A stretch of DNA of 64,000 bases from RBG-16-49-21 sp040768125 (lineage in GTDB: Bacteria; Spirochaetota; UBA4802; UBA5550): positions 434,001 through 498,000 of the forward strand of contig JAXGNG010000001.1 of NCBI GenBank assembly GCA_040768125.1, written 5' to 3'. Positions 18,101 through 27,112 of this stretch are shown here, in pieces. The translations under genes were made by a program, and so were the position numbers. The notes under the pieces are model-generated. The model was not told the origin of the DNA. It was given only the letters and a program-made list of their open reading frames with translations, and did no database searches. Position 1 is the stretch's first letter. Each line of letters begins with the position of its first letter.

Positions 18101-18707
18101 TTTAAATACACCTCGTAGCATAGCAGTTGATGCGGGTGGTGTGTATATTGCTGATTTGAATAACCATCGTGTGTTGTATTATTCTGGTACCAGCACGACG
18201 GCAACTCGTGTGTATGGTCAGGGTGGTAGTTTTACAACGAATACAGCAAACAAAGGTGGTATTAACTACAATAGCTTGGCTGGTCCTTGTGCTGTAGCCG
18301 TGGATTCGGGCGGAGTGTACATAGTTGATGGTGGCAACAACCGCGTATTGTATTTTTCGGGTACCAGCACTACGGCGACTCGCGTGTATGGTCAGGGTGG
18401 TAGTTTTGGTACGAATACAGCTAATAAAGGCGGTATCAGTCCTAATAGTTTGAATTCACCTGTTTCCGTCATTACAGGTTCAAGTGGAGTATATATAGCT
18501 GATTCATCTAACCATCGTGTATTGTATTATGCCGGATCAAGCACCACAGCAATGCTGGTATATGGCCAGTGGGGCAGTTTTGCCACTAATAGTGCCAATA
18601 ATAGTGGCATTAGTGCCGATAGTTTGTTTGCACCATATGGCCTGGCGATTTATACCAACAGATTATATGTTGTTGATGCTGGAAATAATCGCGTGTTATT
18701 TTACTGA
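15183..18707 (+). CDS. Large lipoprotein with InlB-type and NHL-type repeats
   Basis: 1,174 residues. A signal peptide with lipobox (SLFSCKKSGGG) leads to the envelope. Residues about 35-490 hold six to seven InlB-type B-repeats of the Listeria-Bacteroides class, each marked by a GYxFxGW motif and ending in YAKW or a variant. Residues about 495-1174 hold twelve copies of an about 54-residue NHL-like unit carrying RVYGQGGSF, then ISADSL, then GVYIADTNNNRVLYYSGTS, which should fold into one or two beta propellers. Copies 2 and 6 of the NHL set (starting near 16800 and 17510) are almost identical in DNA, a sign of recent duplication or conversion. Cell-surface binding or adhesion is a fair guess. 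It overlaps the truncated lipoprotein upstream by four bases. Confidence 0.8.
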   Translation: MKNFGILLISAIFALSLFSCKKSGGGIPFLPIGGGNGGNSIIFVVFNSMGGSAVSDQLVTNGENAVEPAPPVKTGYLFGGWFLDTSYDTLWDFNTDVVTDDITLYAKWDTYSYIITFDSQSATVEASPTSKNTASPATTVDALPTAPTKSGYYFAGWYTGPNGTGTEFIATTVVTDNNIVYAFWTTNPTYTVTFNKQGATTPPDPTSITVVPPAVDVGVLPGAPLKTGYLFGGWFTETGGGGSEFLADTTVSKDIIVYAKWVSYSHTVTFDSDGGSLVLSKTVASPDTTVGTLPEEPTKDGYSFGGWWTEIDGGGTQFNGGTAVSGDITVYANWVSNENTITFNANNGTGSMDPQMIFTGETEPLTANAYTRAGYTFAGWATTDTGSVEYLNGADYLMGMASVTLYAKWTENNYMVSFSPNGGEGTMEPQTITCGATAALTLNAFTRDGYSFTGWTTSSDGDIVYYDSAGYTMGTESVVLYARWVWDNTTALRVYGQGGSFTSNIVVSADGLDGSNGIAVGAGGVYIADTMNNRVLYYSGTSTTATRVYGQGGSFTSNTDNNGGISADSLSRPGYVFEDASGVYIADTNNHRVLYYSGTSTTATRVYGQGGSFTSNTNNNGGVSADSLYGPRGISVDAGGVYIADTNNNRVLYYSGTSTTATRVYGQGGSFTSNTNNNGGVSADSLYSPRGLSVDSGGVYIADTNNNRVLYYSGTSTSATRVYGQGGNFTTNTVNNGGISANSLNSPRSVSVYASGLYVADGYNYRVLYYSGTSTTATRVYGQGGSFTSNTDNNGGISADSLSRPGYVFEDASGVYIADTNNNRVLYYSGTSTTATRVYGQGGSFTFNASNNNGFDRFDFPADIAVDSSGVYIADTENHRVLFYPGSSTTATRVYGQGGSFTSGAENNGGISADSLYRPSGVAVDTGGVYIADKTNNRVLYYSGTSTTATRVYGQSGSFTSYTTNNGGVSADSLNTPRSIAVDAGGVYIADLNNHRVLYYSGTSTTATRVYGQGGSFTTNTANKGGINYNSLAGPCAVAVDSGGVYIVDGGNNRVLYFSGTSTTATRVYGQGGSFGTNTANKGGISPNSLNSPVSVITGSSGVYIADSSNHRVLYYAGSSTTAMLVYGQWGSFATNSANNSGISADSLFAPYGLAIYTNRLYVVDAGNNRVLFY

Positions 18708-19032
18708 AAGAAATAAATATATCTTATATCTTTTTTTTGTATATGTCTATGCATAAATAGTATTGAGAAAAATCATGAGGATCATTGATAAGCTAAAAAT
18801 TTTTTCAAGAATTTATACATGCTTTGATGGACGGTAAGGGTGGAGGGTGTAAGAATATTTCTGAAAATAGCAGTGATCACAATGGCATCCTGTTCGGCAA
18901 CAACCCCGGATTCTGACACCCCTATACATTCATCAATCGACTCACACTGTTTTGCGGATACGATTCAATAGACCTGCGGCATGAGTACCCCTCATGCAGC
19001 CGGACGATACACTATTCCCGCGGGGTGGCGCA
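18708..19032. other. Gap between repeat lipoproteins
   Basis: I see no gene in the first 280 bases. From about 18940 the sequence becomes similar to the stretch before the truncated lipoprotein at 14851. The last 41 bases belong to the repeat at 18992. An AT-rich part near 18710-18830 follows the stop codon without a clear terminator. Confidence 0.4.
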
Positions 19033-19247
19033 ATGAAACGTTTTTCCCTTCTTCCCATTTTACTTATCATGATGACGCTGATCGGTTTTTCCGGTTGCCG
19101 GGAGGAATCCAACAGCCTCGGGAACCTTCTGCCGATTCTCCTGGGCGTGGGGAGCGGGAAATCACCCGTGCTGAACGACCTGGTCGTCAGTGATTCGGAT
19201 TTTGAATCGATAACCGTTGCGCAACCCACCCTCGCAACCGAGGGGAA
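18992..19247 (+). repeat. Direct repeat copy 2: leader of repeat lipoprotein
   Basis: This is the second copy of the about 255-base leader described at 14810-15065, nearly identical over the ribosome binding site, signal peptide and first repeat start. The two copies are about 4.2 kb apart in the same direction and flank the InlB/NHL gene, so recombination between them would delete that gene. Confidence 0.85.
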
Positions 19248-20550
19248 GCCGGCGCCTGATATTGTAGCCTATATCGGTATTGACGGCGTGATCTCTTATT
19301 CCGGTTATGAAGTGACCGATTCCACGGAGGGTCCGGTGGATGTTTCGGCCGGCGACTATACCTTCCTCGACCTCGCGGCGGATACGAGCTACCGGATAAT
19401 CGTCGTCGCCTATAACAACCAGGGTTATTCCGTGAAGCAGATCGTCGCGAGCACGGCGGGCATCGCCCCGGTGTTGAATGACCTTGTGATTGCGGGCTCC
19501 GATTCGGGCTCCATCACACTTGATCTTCCCACGTTTTCAACCGCCGGAAATCCCGCACCGACAGTAACCGCCTACATCGGCTACGCCGAGGGCGGTTCCG
19601 CGATATCCGTGTCCGGTTCCGTGGTGAGTAATGACCTCGACATCGCGGTTCTTGACTCTGACGATCACCAGTTCAGCGGCCTTGATCCCTACACGCTGTA
19701 CAAGATCATCGTAGTGGCCCAGAATTTCGAGGGTTATTCCGTGAAACAGATCGCACAGGCGACATCCGGAATCGCGCCGGTCATGAACGACCTTGTAATA
19801 TCTACATTCGACGCGGCTTCGATTACGCTTGCGAAACCCACCTTTTCCACGGCGGGCAATCCCGATCCATCGGTAACCGCGTATATCGGTTACTCTTCAG
19901 GTGGCTCCGCCATTTCGGTCTCCGGCAAAGAGGTGAGTAATTATCTTGATTTCGCTGACGCGTCCGGGAGCGACCACCAGTTTACCGGTCTTGATTCGTA
20001 TACCTCGTACAAGATTATTGTCGTGGCTGAAAACCTTGAAGGCTATTCGGTAAAAGAGATCACCACGGGAACCGACAGCGTGGCGCCGGTCATGAACGAT
20101 CTCGCCATATCAACGTTTGACGCGGCTTCGATCACGCTTGCGAAACCCACATTCTCAACGGCGGGCAATCCCACTCCGGACGTGACGGCCTATATCGGCT
20201 ACGCCGAAGGCGGTTCCGCGATATCCGTGTCCGGTTCCGTGGTGAGCAACGCCCTCGACAGCGCGGACGTGTCGGGCGGGGACCACCAGTTCACCGGCCT
20301 TGACTCGCATACGTCGTACAAGATTATCGTCGTGGCCAATAATGTGAAGGGCTACTCGATGAAGCAGATCACCCAGAGCACCTCGGGCATCGCCCCGGTT
20401 TTAAATGATCTTTCCATCCAGAGCCTTGATTCCGGTTCCATCACGATCGCCAGACCCACCTTCTCCACGGCGGGCAATCCCAATCCGGACGTAACCGCCT
20501 ACATCGGCTACGCCGAAGGGGGGTCTTCGATATCCGTATCGGGTTCCGTG

Positions 20551-21901
20551 GGTCACGTCCTATTCAGTGTGTAAACCTGCCAGACGAGGTAATCAACTTT
20601 TCTTCCAGTGACTCCTCTTCGACCACCGCTCGTTTTGCTCTCTCACGATACCCATGAGTATACCATAGCAGCCATACTCGTTGTCAAGCGAATCCATCAC
20701 CTTGGTTCGTCTTCTCACCTCTCGGATGACACGCTCAATAAGATTTGTATTCCGTATCGTCTTTCTATGCTCATCAGGAAAAGAAAAATACCGAAACAAA
20801 TCCTCACGATCTTTACATAGACATTCAATAGCCCTCGATGCTATGGAGCCATATTCAGATTGAAGCGTATCCATGTAACGATCCGCCTCAAGACGGGACG
20901 GCATGTTCCATAATCGCTGGAGCTTTGCCTTCAGCTCATCTCTCAGGTTTGTCGGACACTTTTCAATAATATTCTCGGTCTTATGAACCGTGCATCGCTG
21001 CACTTTGTCTCGTCCGAAATGGTCACCGATTGATTTTATCGGACCTTTTGCGCCATCAGTCGTCACCAGGCATACCGATTTAGCGTTCAGGCCCCTCCGG
21101 ATAAGGCTCTGAAGAACCTCGTCAAAGTGGCGGGCGCTCTCGTTTCCTATCGTGAAGTGTAATACCTCCTTGTGACCGTCTTCACCTATTCCGATCACAA
21201 TCATGGTCCCCACCTTGCGTTTTGAGGACTTACGGACCCTGATATATACCGTATCGACCTGAAAATACTTATAATCACGCCGTATAGGGCGATTTGACCA
21301 TCTCAGATATTCCCGAATCAGCTCTTTCGATATATTGCTTACCGTGCTCTTTGAAAGACCGCTTACCTTGATCCCCAGCCGTTCAAAATTCCGTCGAACT
21401 TTCCTCGTGGATATGCCATTGACGTATAAATCAAGGGCAAGTTCGGCTAATCTTCCGGCTCGGCGGCGAAATCGCTGTATCAACTCTGTTGTAAAACCAC
21501 CGGCACGATTCCGGGGCATCTTGAAATCCCGAAGGATCAGTGTGTCTATGGGAACCTGCTTTACCATTCTATGCCCGTTACGGTAATCCGTTATCGGTTT
21601 TCCGTCGCTGGCACGTTCTACAACCGCTCCACTGCGGTCTCCCATGAATTCCCTGAATGCACCCTCTACAAACTCTTCCAGGACCCGGTGGACGGTCGCC
21701 CGAACCGGATCCTCATAAAGCTGAACTAATTCTTCAAATCTGCTCTTCTCAATTTTTTCGTTGCATTCTTCGAGTTGTCTGGCATATTGATCTGAAAGCA
21801 TTGGCTACGCCTCCTTCTGTTGTGTATTGCCAATTACAACTCTGGCAGGCGTACCATGCTTTTTTCAAGCATTCATTTTACACACTCAGATGGGCGTGAC
21901 C
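20551..21901 (-). mobile_element. Second IS256-family insertion sequence with 9-bp target duplication
   Basis: The element is 1,351 bases. The left end starts GGTCACGTCCTATTCAGTGT and the right end, read inward, starts GGTCACGCCCATCTGAGTGT, giving imperfect inverted repeats that continue GTAAA. The 9-bp duplication GGTTCCGTG is at 20542-20550 and 21902-21910. The transposase belongs to another subgroup of IS256 than the one at 12302-13640. It interrupts the repeat lipoprotein cleanly, and precise excision would restore the frame. Confidence 0.93.
20593..21801 (-). CDS. IS256-family (mutator) transposase, second subgroup
   Basis: 402 residues. It is a full-length DDE transposase. Catalytic positions can be placed at FQVDTVYIRVRKSS, VTTDGAKGPIKSI and NLIERVIREVRRRTKV. 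The N-terminus DPVRATVHRVLEEFVEGAFR and the zinc-like QRCTVHKTENI stretch are also usual for the family. AGGAGG precedes the ATG at 21801 at eight bases. No defect is visible, so the element may still move. Sequence identity to the other transposase in the window is low, so two separate IS lineages have invaded the same region. Confidence 0.92.
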   Translation of the reverse strand: MLSDQYARQLEECNEKIEKSRFEELVQLYEDPVRATVHRVLEEFVEGAFREFMGDRSGAVVERASDGKPITDYRNGHRMVKQVPIDTLILRDFKMPRNRAGGFTTELIQRFRRRAGRLAELALDLYVNGISTRKVRRNFERLGIKVSGLSKSTVSNISKELIREYLRWSNRPIRRDYKYFQVDTVYIRVRKSSKRKVGTMIVIGIGEDGHKEVLHFTIGNESARHFDEVLQSLIRRGLNAKSVCLVTTDGAKGPIKSIGDHFGRDKVQRCTVHKTENIIEKCPTNLRDELKAKLQRLWNMPSRLEADRYMDTLQSEYGSIASRAIECLCKDREDLFRYFSFPDEHRKTIRNTNLIERVIREVRRRTKVMDSLDNEYGCYGILMGIVREQNERWSKRSHWKKS

Positions 21902-23799
21902 GGTTCCGTGGTGAGCAATGCCCTGGACAGCGCCGACGTGTCGGCGGGGGACCACCAGTTTAGCGGACTCGAAGTGTACACTTCGTATACAATCATCGTC
22001 GTGGCTGAGAACGACGTGGATTATTCGGTGAAGCAGATCACTGCGAGCACCTCGGGCATCGCCCCGGTGCTGAATGACCTGGTCATTGCCAACTTTGACA
22101 TGGAGAGTATTACCCTTGCCAGGCCCACCTTCTCCACGGCGGGTAACCCCTCGCCAACAGTGACGGCTTATATCGGCTATGCCGAGGGAGGGTCTGCGAT
22201 TTCCATCTCGGGCTCCGAGGTGAGCAATGCACTGGACAGCGCGGATGTGTCAGCGGGGGACCACCAGTTTAGCGGGCTTGTAGAGGGCACACTCTATAAA
22301 ATCATTGTTGTGGCTGAGAATGATATAGATTATTCGGTAATGCAAATTATTACGGGAACTGATGAGGCAATTCAAACATCTATCTGGACTTGGGTCTCAG
22401 GCTCGAATGTTATAAACCAGTCTGGTGTGTATGGAACAAAGGGGGAGGCAGATGCTGCCAACGTTCCCGGGGGGAGAGATGGTTCAGAGAGCTGGATAGA
22501 CTCCGAGGGTAACCTCTGGCTCTTCGGAGGCCGTGGATACGATTACGCGGGTAATCATGGTTATCTCAGTGACCTGTGGAAGTTCGACCCTACCACGGGT
22601 CTCTGGACTTGGGTTTCGGGTTCTAATGTTATAAACCAGTCTGGTGTGTATGGAATAAAGGGGGAGGCAGATGCTGCCAACGTTCCCGGGGGGAGACTTG
22701 GTTCAGAGAGCTGGATAGACTCCGAGGGTAACCTCTGGCTCTTCGGAGGTCAGGGAATAGATAACGGTACTAATGCTTATGGTTGCTTTCTCAATGACCT
22801 CTGGAAATTCAATCCTACCACGGGTCTCTGGACTTGGGTTTCGGGTTCTAATATTGGAAACCAGTCAGGTGTGTATGGAACAAAGGGGGAGGCAGATGCC
22901 GCCAACGTTCCCGGGGGGAGAGATGGTTCAGAGAGCTGGATAGACTCCGAGGGTAACCTCTGGCTCTTCGGAGGCCGTGGATACGATTACGCGGGTAATC
23001 ATGGTTATCTCAGTGACCTGTGGAAGTTCGACCCTACCACAGGTCTCTGGACTTGGGTTTCGGGTTCTAATGTTATAAACCAGTCTGGTGTGTATGGAAC
23101 AAAGGGGGAGGCAGATACTGCCAACGTTCCCGGAGGAAGATTCTGTTCAGTAAGTTGGATAGACTCCGAAGGTAACCTCTGGCTCTTCGGAGGTCAGGGA
23201 ATAGATAATAGTAATAATGGTGGTTATCTCAGTGACCTGTGGAAGTTCGACCCTACCACGGGTCTCTGGACTTGGGTTTCGGGTTCTAATGTTATAAACC
23301 AGTCTGGTGTGTATGGAACAAAGGGGGAGGCAGATGCCGCCAATGTTCCCGGGACAAGAGTGTATTCAGTAAGCTTCATAGACTCCGGGGGTAACCTCTG
23401 GCTCTTCGGAGGCCGTGGATACGATTACGCGGGTAATCATGGTCATCTCAATGACCTTTGGAAATTCAATCCTACCACGGGTCTCTGGACTTGGGTCTCA
23501 GGCTCGAATGTTATAAACCAGTCTGGTGTGTATGGAACAAAGGGGGAGGCAGATGCTGCCAATGTCCCAGGAGGAAGATACGGCTCTGTAAGCTGGATAG
23601 TTCCCGAGGGTAAACTCTGGTCATTCGGAGGCCTTGGTTACGATTATGCGGGGAACAATGGCTATCTAAATGATCTATGGTCTTACAAGCCTTAATAAAA
23701 TTACTATAGTTCCAGCATAATTTACTTCTATTAAGAAAGAAACATTGGAAGTTCCAACGAGTTTGGCTGGATTTCTATAGTGATATCGATCGTAATTAA

Positions 23800-24084
23800 A
23801 CGATCTCTCGGTTCGATGACGGCGAGCCGGAAGAGGAGACCTGGTCGCCGGGAACTAATGGCGACACCTGCTTCAGCAGGTATCCCGCGGCCCTTCTCGA
23901 ATCGCTGTTGAAGTACAGGAAGCTCGCGGTACGGGTGTTCGATTTCGAAGGCACACAGCACACGGAGGTCTTTGACATCTCCGGGCTTGAAGGCGCGCTC
24001 AAGCCATATCACAGGAAATACTTCGGACCCTCCGAGGAGGAACCGGATCCTGCGGAAGAAAGGGTGGATCCAGGGGTGGAGTAA
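23800..24084 (+). pseudogene. Remnant of a coding region, C-terminal part
   Basis: An open frame of 94 codons follows an in-frame TAA at 23797-23799 and has no usable start. It has a plausible protein-like composition: DGEPEEETW, FSRYPAALLESLLKYRKL, VRVFDFEGTQHTEVFDISGL, then an acidic tail. GC content is higher than in the surroundings. It is probably the tail of a gene whose front was lost, or one broken by the stop. I cannot assign a family. Confidence 0.4.
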
Positions 24085-24212
24085 GGGGCAAAAAAACTTG
24101 GGTTGTGATGTGTGATGCGAGGCCTCCGGGCAGAAGAGAGAGCAAGGGGCTATCGATCTGATCGCGGCATAGATAATTCGTACCGTATCGTAATTAGTAG
24201 CGAGGTGGAGCA

Positions 24213-24641
24213 ATGATGAAACCTTTTAGTATAGGAATCGCCCTGGTCAGTTCCCTCATGCTGCTGCAGCTTGGTTCAACCGGCGCCAGGGGCGATATCA
24301 ACGGCCTGTACCTCTGTATGGTTGAATTCTATACCGTGAAATACGAGGGATGGAAGACAAGCAATCCCATGATATACGATATGATTACCAAAGATGGGGC
24401 GATCACCGTTGAACAGGCGGCGAAAGCTGAGGCAAGGAAGCTCGTTACCGGCCAGGGGGTGATTTACTACAAGTGCGAAGGCGGGGTGTTCAAAAAGCTG
24501 ATCGTCGAGAAGAAGGGCGACGGCGGTTTTGAAATGAATCAAGTACGACTACCGACATCATCAACGGTTCGGAATTCAGCGGTACGAATGATAGCGGGAG
24601 TGGAAATGGCGCGGTGTATGTGTTCACCCGAACTGGAATGA
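24213..24641 (+). CDS. Secreted protein, chimaeric at its C-terminus
   Basis: 142 residues. The N-terminus MMKPFSIGIALVSSLMLLQL ends in a small-residue region (GSTGARG) and looks like a signal peptide, so the protein should be exported. Residues about 27-108 form one plausible domain (YLCMVEFYTVKYEGW, TVEQAAKAEARKL, IYYKCEGGVFKKLIVEKK) that I do not recognise. From about codon 109 the frame runs into DNA that codes, in another frame, for FG-GAP-like repeats (24536-24850). The last 34 residues are therefore likely accidental, and the natural C-terminus was probably lost by a deletion. GAGGTGGAG precedes the ATG. Confidence 0.5.
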   Translation: MMKPFSIGIALVSSLMLLQLGSTGARGDINGLYLCMVEFYTVKYEGWKTSNPMIYDMITKDGAITVEQAAKAEARKLVTGQGVIYYKCEGGVFKKLIVEKKGDGGFEMNQVRLPTSSTVRNSAVRMIAGVEMARCMCSPELE

Positions 24642-24850
24642 CATGGTCGCACCAGGCGTATCTCAAGGCGCCGAATAATTCTAATGGTGATAATTTTGGA
24701 ATTTCTTTATCACTTTCTGGCGATACAATTGCTGTGGGAGCGATTAATGAAGCAAGTACTACTACAACCATCATCAACGGTTTGGACCTCAGCGGTACGA
24801 ATGACAGTGGGAGTGGTAATGGCGCGGTGTACGTGTTTACGCGTCAGTAA
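24536..24850 (+). pseudogene. Remnant of an FG-GAP/beta-propeller repeat protein
   Basis: In the frame ending at 24850 two repeats are visible: TTTDIINGSEFSGTNDSGSG, then NGAVYVFTRTGMTWSHQAYL, NSNGDNFGISLSLSGDTIAV, and a second TTTTIINGLDLSGTND followed by NGAVYVFTRQ and a stop. This is the pattern of FG-GAP-like surface proteins. The front is missing because the region is fused to the secreted protein at 24213 in another frame. It marks a deletion junction near 24536. Confidence 0.6.
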
Positions 24851-24959
24851 TGAATATATGGTCGATTGATCACTTCGGACATGCTGTATATGGTTGGATA
24901 TGACAGTATTTTCCATATTATTAATTTTCATGATACTTTAATTCAACGGGGCAGCCATC

Positions 24960-25454
24960 ATGAACATCGATCTAAAAAACAAAACCTTCATCATCCTCGC
25001 CGCCGCATTCGCGGCGCTTCTCGCTCTCATCGCCTTCATGTACTATCGCATGAACCGCATGGAGGAGCGCTATCTCCGGATGATCACGGAGAGCCGCCAG
25101 GGCGCCCCCGGCAGGGACGGTCGCAGCACCGACCCCTACATCAGCGGACCGGTAAAAAACACGGTGGTGAAGTATTCGAGCGAGATTCTTTCATGCTATC
25201 GGGAATTCCTTGAGCGCAACAAGGAAAACAAGGACCCCAAATTCCAGAAAGAAGGGTCAACCACCATGGACTGGCAGGTGGATGACGATGGCGAGGTGCT
25301 ATCGCCCTCGGTGGTGCGGTCAAGTTTCACTGACGGGACATTCCATTCTTGCATGGTGAAGAAAATTACCGCATGGCGATTCCCGGAGCCGCCGTTTGGA
25401 ACGAAGAAATATGTGGAGCATACGTTCAAGTTCCAAGACGAGAAGAAACAATAG
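24960..25454 (+). CDS. Membrane-anchored AgmX/PglI C-terminal-domain protein
   Basis: 164 residues. An N-terminal helix (TFIILAAAFAALLALIAFMY) anchors the protein, and a short coiled or flexible stretch follows. Residues about 70-158 (VVKYSSEILSCYREFLERNK, MDWQVDDDGEVLSPSVVRSS, FHSCMVKKITAWRFPEPP) match the AgmX/PglI C-terminal, TonB-like domain, whose two Cys probably form a disulfide outside the membrane. Such domains occur in envelope and gliding-motility-type systems. A GGGG-rich site lies before the ATG. It is the last gene before the integrase pair. Confidence 0.6.
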   Translation: MNIDLKNKTFIILAAAFAALLALIAFMYYRMNRMEERYLRMITESRQGAPGRDGRSTDPYISGPVKNTVVKYSSEILSCYREFLERNKENKDPKFQKEGSTTMDWQVDDDGEVLSPSVVRSSFTDGTFHSCMVKKITAWRFPEPPFGTKKYVEHTFKFQDEKKQ

Positions 25455-25552
25455 CTGTATCGTGACACTTCAATTTATGTGATTTTTTCAAGAGATTTTC
25501 CCTCAATAACTGGTTACACCTTTTGGGGGCAGGTCAATACTATCACATGCTA

Positions 25553-25828
25553 TTAAGAAAAAATTGACTCCTGCACCTGCAGCACATCCCTCATATCCTC
25601 CAGCTGAAGATGATAGTAATGCTGGCTCATCTCATTTCTCAGATGCCCGGTTATGCTCTGGATCTTCGCGATCGGCACCCTGGCGTTGATTAAGAGGCTG
25701 TTAAACCAGTGCCGCCATGAGTGGAAGGTGATATTCCGCTCCCGCCGCTCCTCCTCGGATATGCCGATTTTCCTCATGGCCGTGTAGATCGACCTGGTGA
25801 AATTAGTAATTAACTCCCTTACTGACAT
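25553..25828 (-). pseudogene. C-terminal stump of a second tyrosine integrase
   Basis: 91 residues matching the last 85 residues of the neighbouring integrase: NITFHSWRHWFNSLLINARV, IAKIQSITGHLRNEMSQHYY and DVLQVQESIFS against the corresponding parts of 25819-27000. It has the HxxR, GH and Tyr elements but lacks the first catalytic Arg region and the arm- and core-binding domains. It overlaps the end of the intact integrase by ten bases. This is most simply the remains of an earlier, related element at the same tRNA, cut back when the present one arrived. Confidence 0.75.
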
Positions 25829-27000
25829 GGGACATGGAAAAAAAGTGTATTCTGAACATCTAAAACATCAGCCATATCATCAGGGTGGTAATAATGAGAT
25901 GTCATCTGTGATGTGGTATGGCCGGTTATGCTCTGAATTTTTTGGATAGGTATTTTATTATTTATCAGCAGGCTGTTTAAAAAGTGTCGCCAGCTATGAA
26001 ATGTAATGTTCCTTTGTTTGCGTTGACCAGCGTCTATTCCGATTGAGGCGAGAGCTTGATACAGCGCCCTGGTAAAAACGATTTTTTCAGCAGGTTTTTC
26101 CGTGGGTTTTTTGTCTCCCCAGAATAGAAAGTAATCATGTTTATCCGGTGAGGGGTGTTTTTGCAGAAGATCTTTAAGTGCGTCAATAACCTTTTGTGGT
26201 ACAAAAATATTTCTGGCCCTTCCTGTTTTTGTGGTTTCATTCAATCGATTTATTCGGCTGTCCCATGAGCGAGATACGGTAATAAAACCTTCTTCAAGGT
26301 GCAGGTCTCCAATCCTGAGGGCCTGTAGTTCCGACAAGCGAAGACCAGTTGATGCTGCCAGAAGGTTTCCAATATAGGCCTTGTGGAGCGGTTTTGACTG
26401 GCGGTATTTGCTTTCAGGAGATTGCCAGGGGAATGAAAAGAGCCGGGTGACCTCCTCTATAGTGAGGATCCCTTTTTTCTTCTGTTTCTTCGCCACGGGA
26501 GGTATTTTTGGAACCCCATGGATCAGATCGTCCTCTTCGGCCTGTTCCAGGATTGCCTTGATGGCATACAGGCACTTGTTTATTGCTGATGAACTTTTTC
26601 CACGGGAAAATAATTCGTTCCTGAATTGCTTTAGGACAGGTTTGCTTATCTCTGTAAGTGAATACCCACCCAGGGCAGGGAGGATATGAAGGCGCATCAG
26701 GTCGCTGGTGTCAAGGCAGTGACGTTCCGAAAGTCGTTTCCCGGAAGCCCTCTTGTCAAGGGCCCATCGCCCATCCCATGAGAAGAAATTTCGCGAGTAG
26801 TGTTCCAGGGTAATGTTCTGGCCAGGCATGGGGGTGCCATGTTTGCGGATATGCTCTTCAGCCCATGCGATCGCCGCTTTTCGTCGGGATTGACCTGTCG
26901 ACTTGGCGGTGCCGTACGATCCATCGGGTTTTTTAAATTGCACGTAAAAAACAGGTTTTCCGCATTTACGTTTTCTGGGATATAATGAAAAACCGGCCAT
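25819..27000 (-). CDS. Tyrosine recombinase (site-specific integrase)
   Basis: 393 residues, complete. It joins and cuts element DNA at the attachment site. Catalytic residues: Arg in STGLRLSELQALRIGDLHL, His and Arg in ITFHSWRHFLNSL, His in SITGHTTSQM and the nucleophile Tyr in SHYYHPDD. The N-terminal third holds the arm- and core-binding parts. GGAGG lies seven bases before the ATG at 27000. The gene faces away from a tRNA-Arg whose 3' end is 112 bases from the start, the classic layout of an island or prophage inserted at a tRNA. No copy of the tRNA 3' end is visible in the rest of the window, so the far attachment site probably lies before position 1 or has been lost. Confidence 0.88.
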   Translation of the reverse strand: MAGFSLYPRKRKCGKPVFYVQFKKPDGSYGTAKSTGQSRRKAAIAWAEEHIRKHGTPMPGQNITLEHYSRNFFSWDGRWALDKRASGKRLSERHCLDTSDLMRLHILPALGGYSLTEISKPVLKQFRNELFSRGKSSSAINKCLYAIKAILEQAEEDDLIHGVPKIPPVAKKQKKKGILTIEEVTRLFSFPWQSPESKYRQSKPLHKAYIGNLLAASTGLRLSELQALRIGDLHLEEGFITVSRSWDSRINRLNETTKTGRARNIFVPQKVIDALKDLLQKHPSPDKHDYFLFWGDKKPTEKPAEKIVFTRALYQALASIGIDAGQRKQRNITFHSWRHFLNSLLINNKIPIQKIQSITGHTTSQMTSHYYHPDDMADVLDVQNTLFFHVPCQ

Positions 27001-27085
27001 CTCTCAACCTCCCGTGAGCAAATGTCTTCTGACATTTATCTCACTTATGGATATTTGAGAAACGCCGGTTGTCCGGTAGTTTCTT

Positions 27086-27109
27086 AACCCCTGATTTCAC
27101 CAGGGGGTT
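27086..27109 (-). terminator. Stem-loop after tRNA-Arg
   Basis: AACCCCTG (27086-27093) pairs with CAGGGG.GTT (27101-27109, one extra G) around ATTTCAC. It lies directly downstream of the tRNA-Arg on its strand and may end that transcript. It may also separate the tRNA from the integrase. No long U run follows. Confidence 0.45.
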
Positions 27110-27112
27110 CTG

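Larger units (their letters stand above)
19033..23695 (+). pseudogene. Repeat/kelch lipoprotein gene split by an IS
   Basis: Without the IS (20551-21901) and one target copy the frame reads through, 506 plus 594 residues, 1,100 in all. Order: a lipoprotein signal peptide ending at the Cys of GFSGC; six about 90-residue repeats (each starting VLNDL or VMNDL, with TAYIGYAEGGSAISVSG and YKIIVVAEN); then six kelch-like repeats of about 65 residues (WTWVSGSNVINQSGVYG, later NLWLFGG and DLWKF), which should make a six-bladed propeller. The IS lies in repeat 5, between GSV and VSN. The kelch copies are nearly identical in DNA over long stretches. As it stands the 5' part makes a protein that ends inside the IS. 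The 3' part could be read from a start within the IS end, giving a fragment without a signal peptide. Confidence 0.85.

Noticed and set aside
16660..18700. CRISPR-like regular repeats
   Set aside because: The about 160-base periodicity is that of a coding NHL-like repeat in one long frame, with no short palindromic repeat or cas gene.
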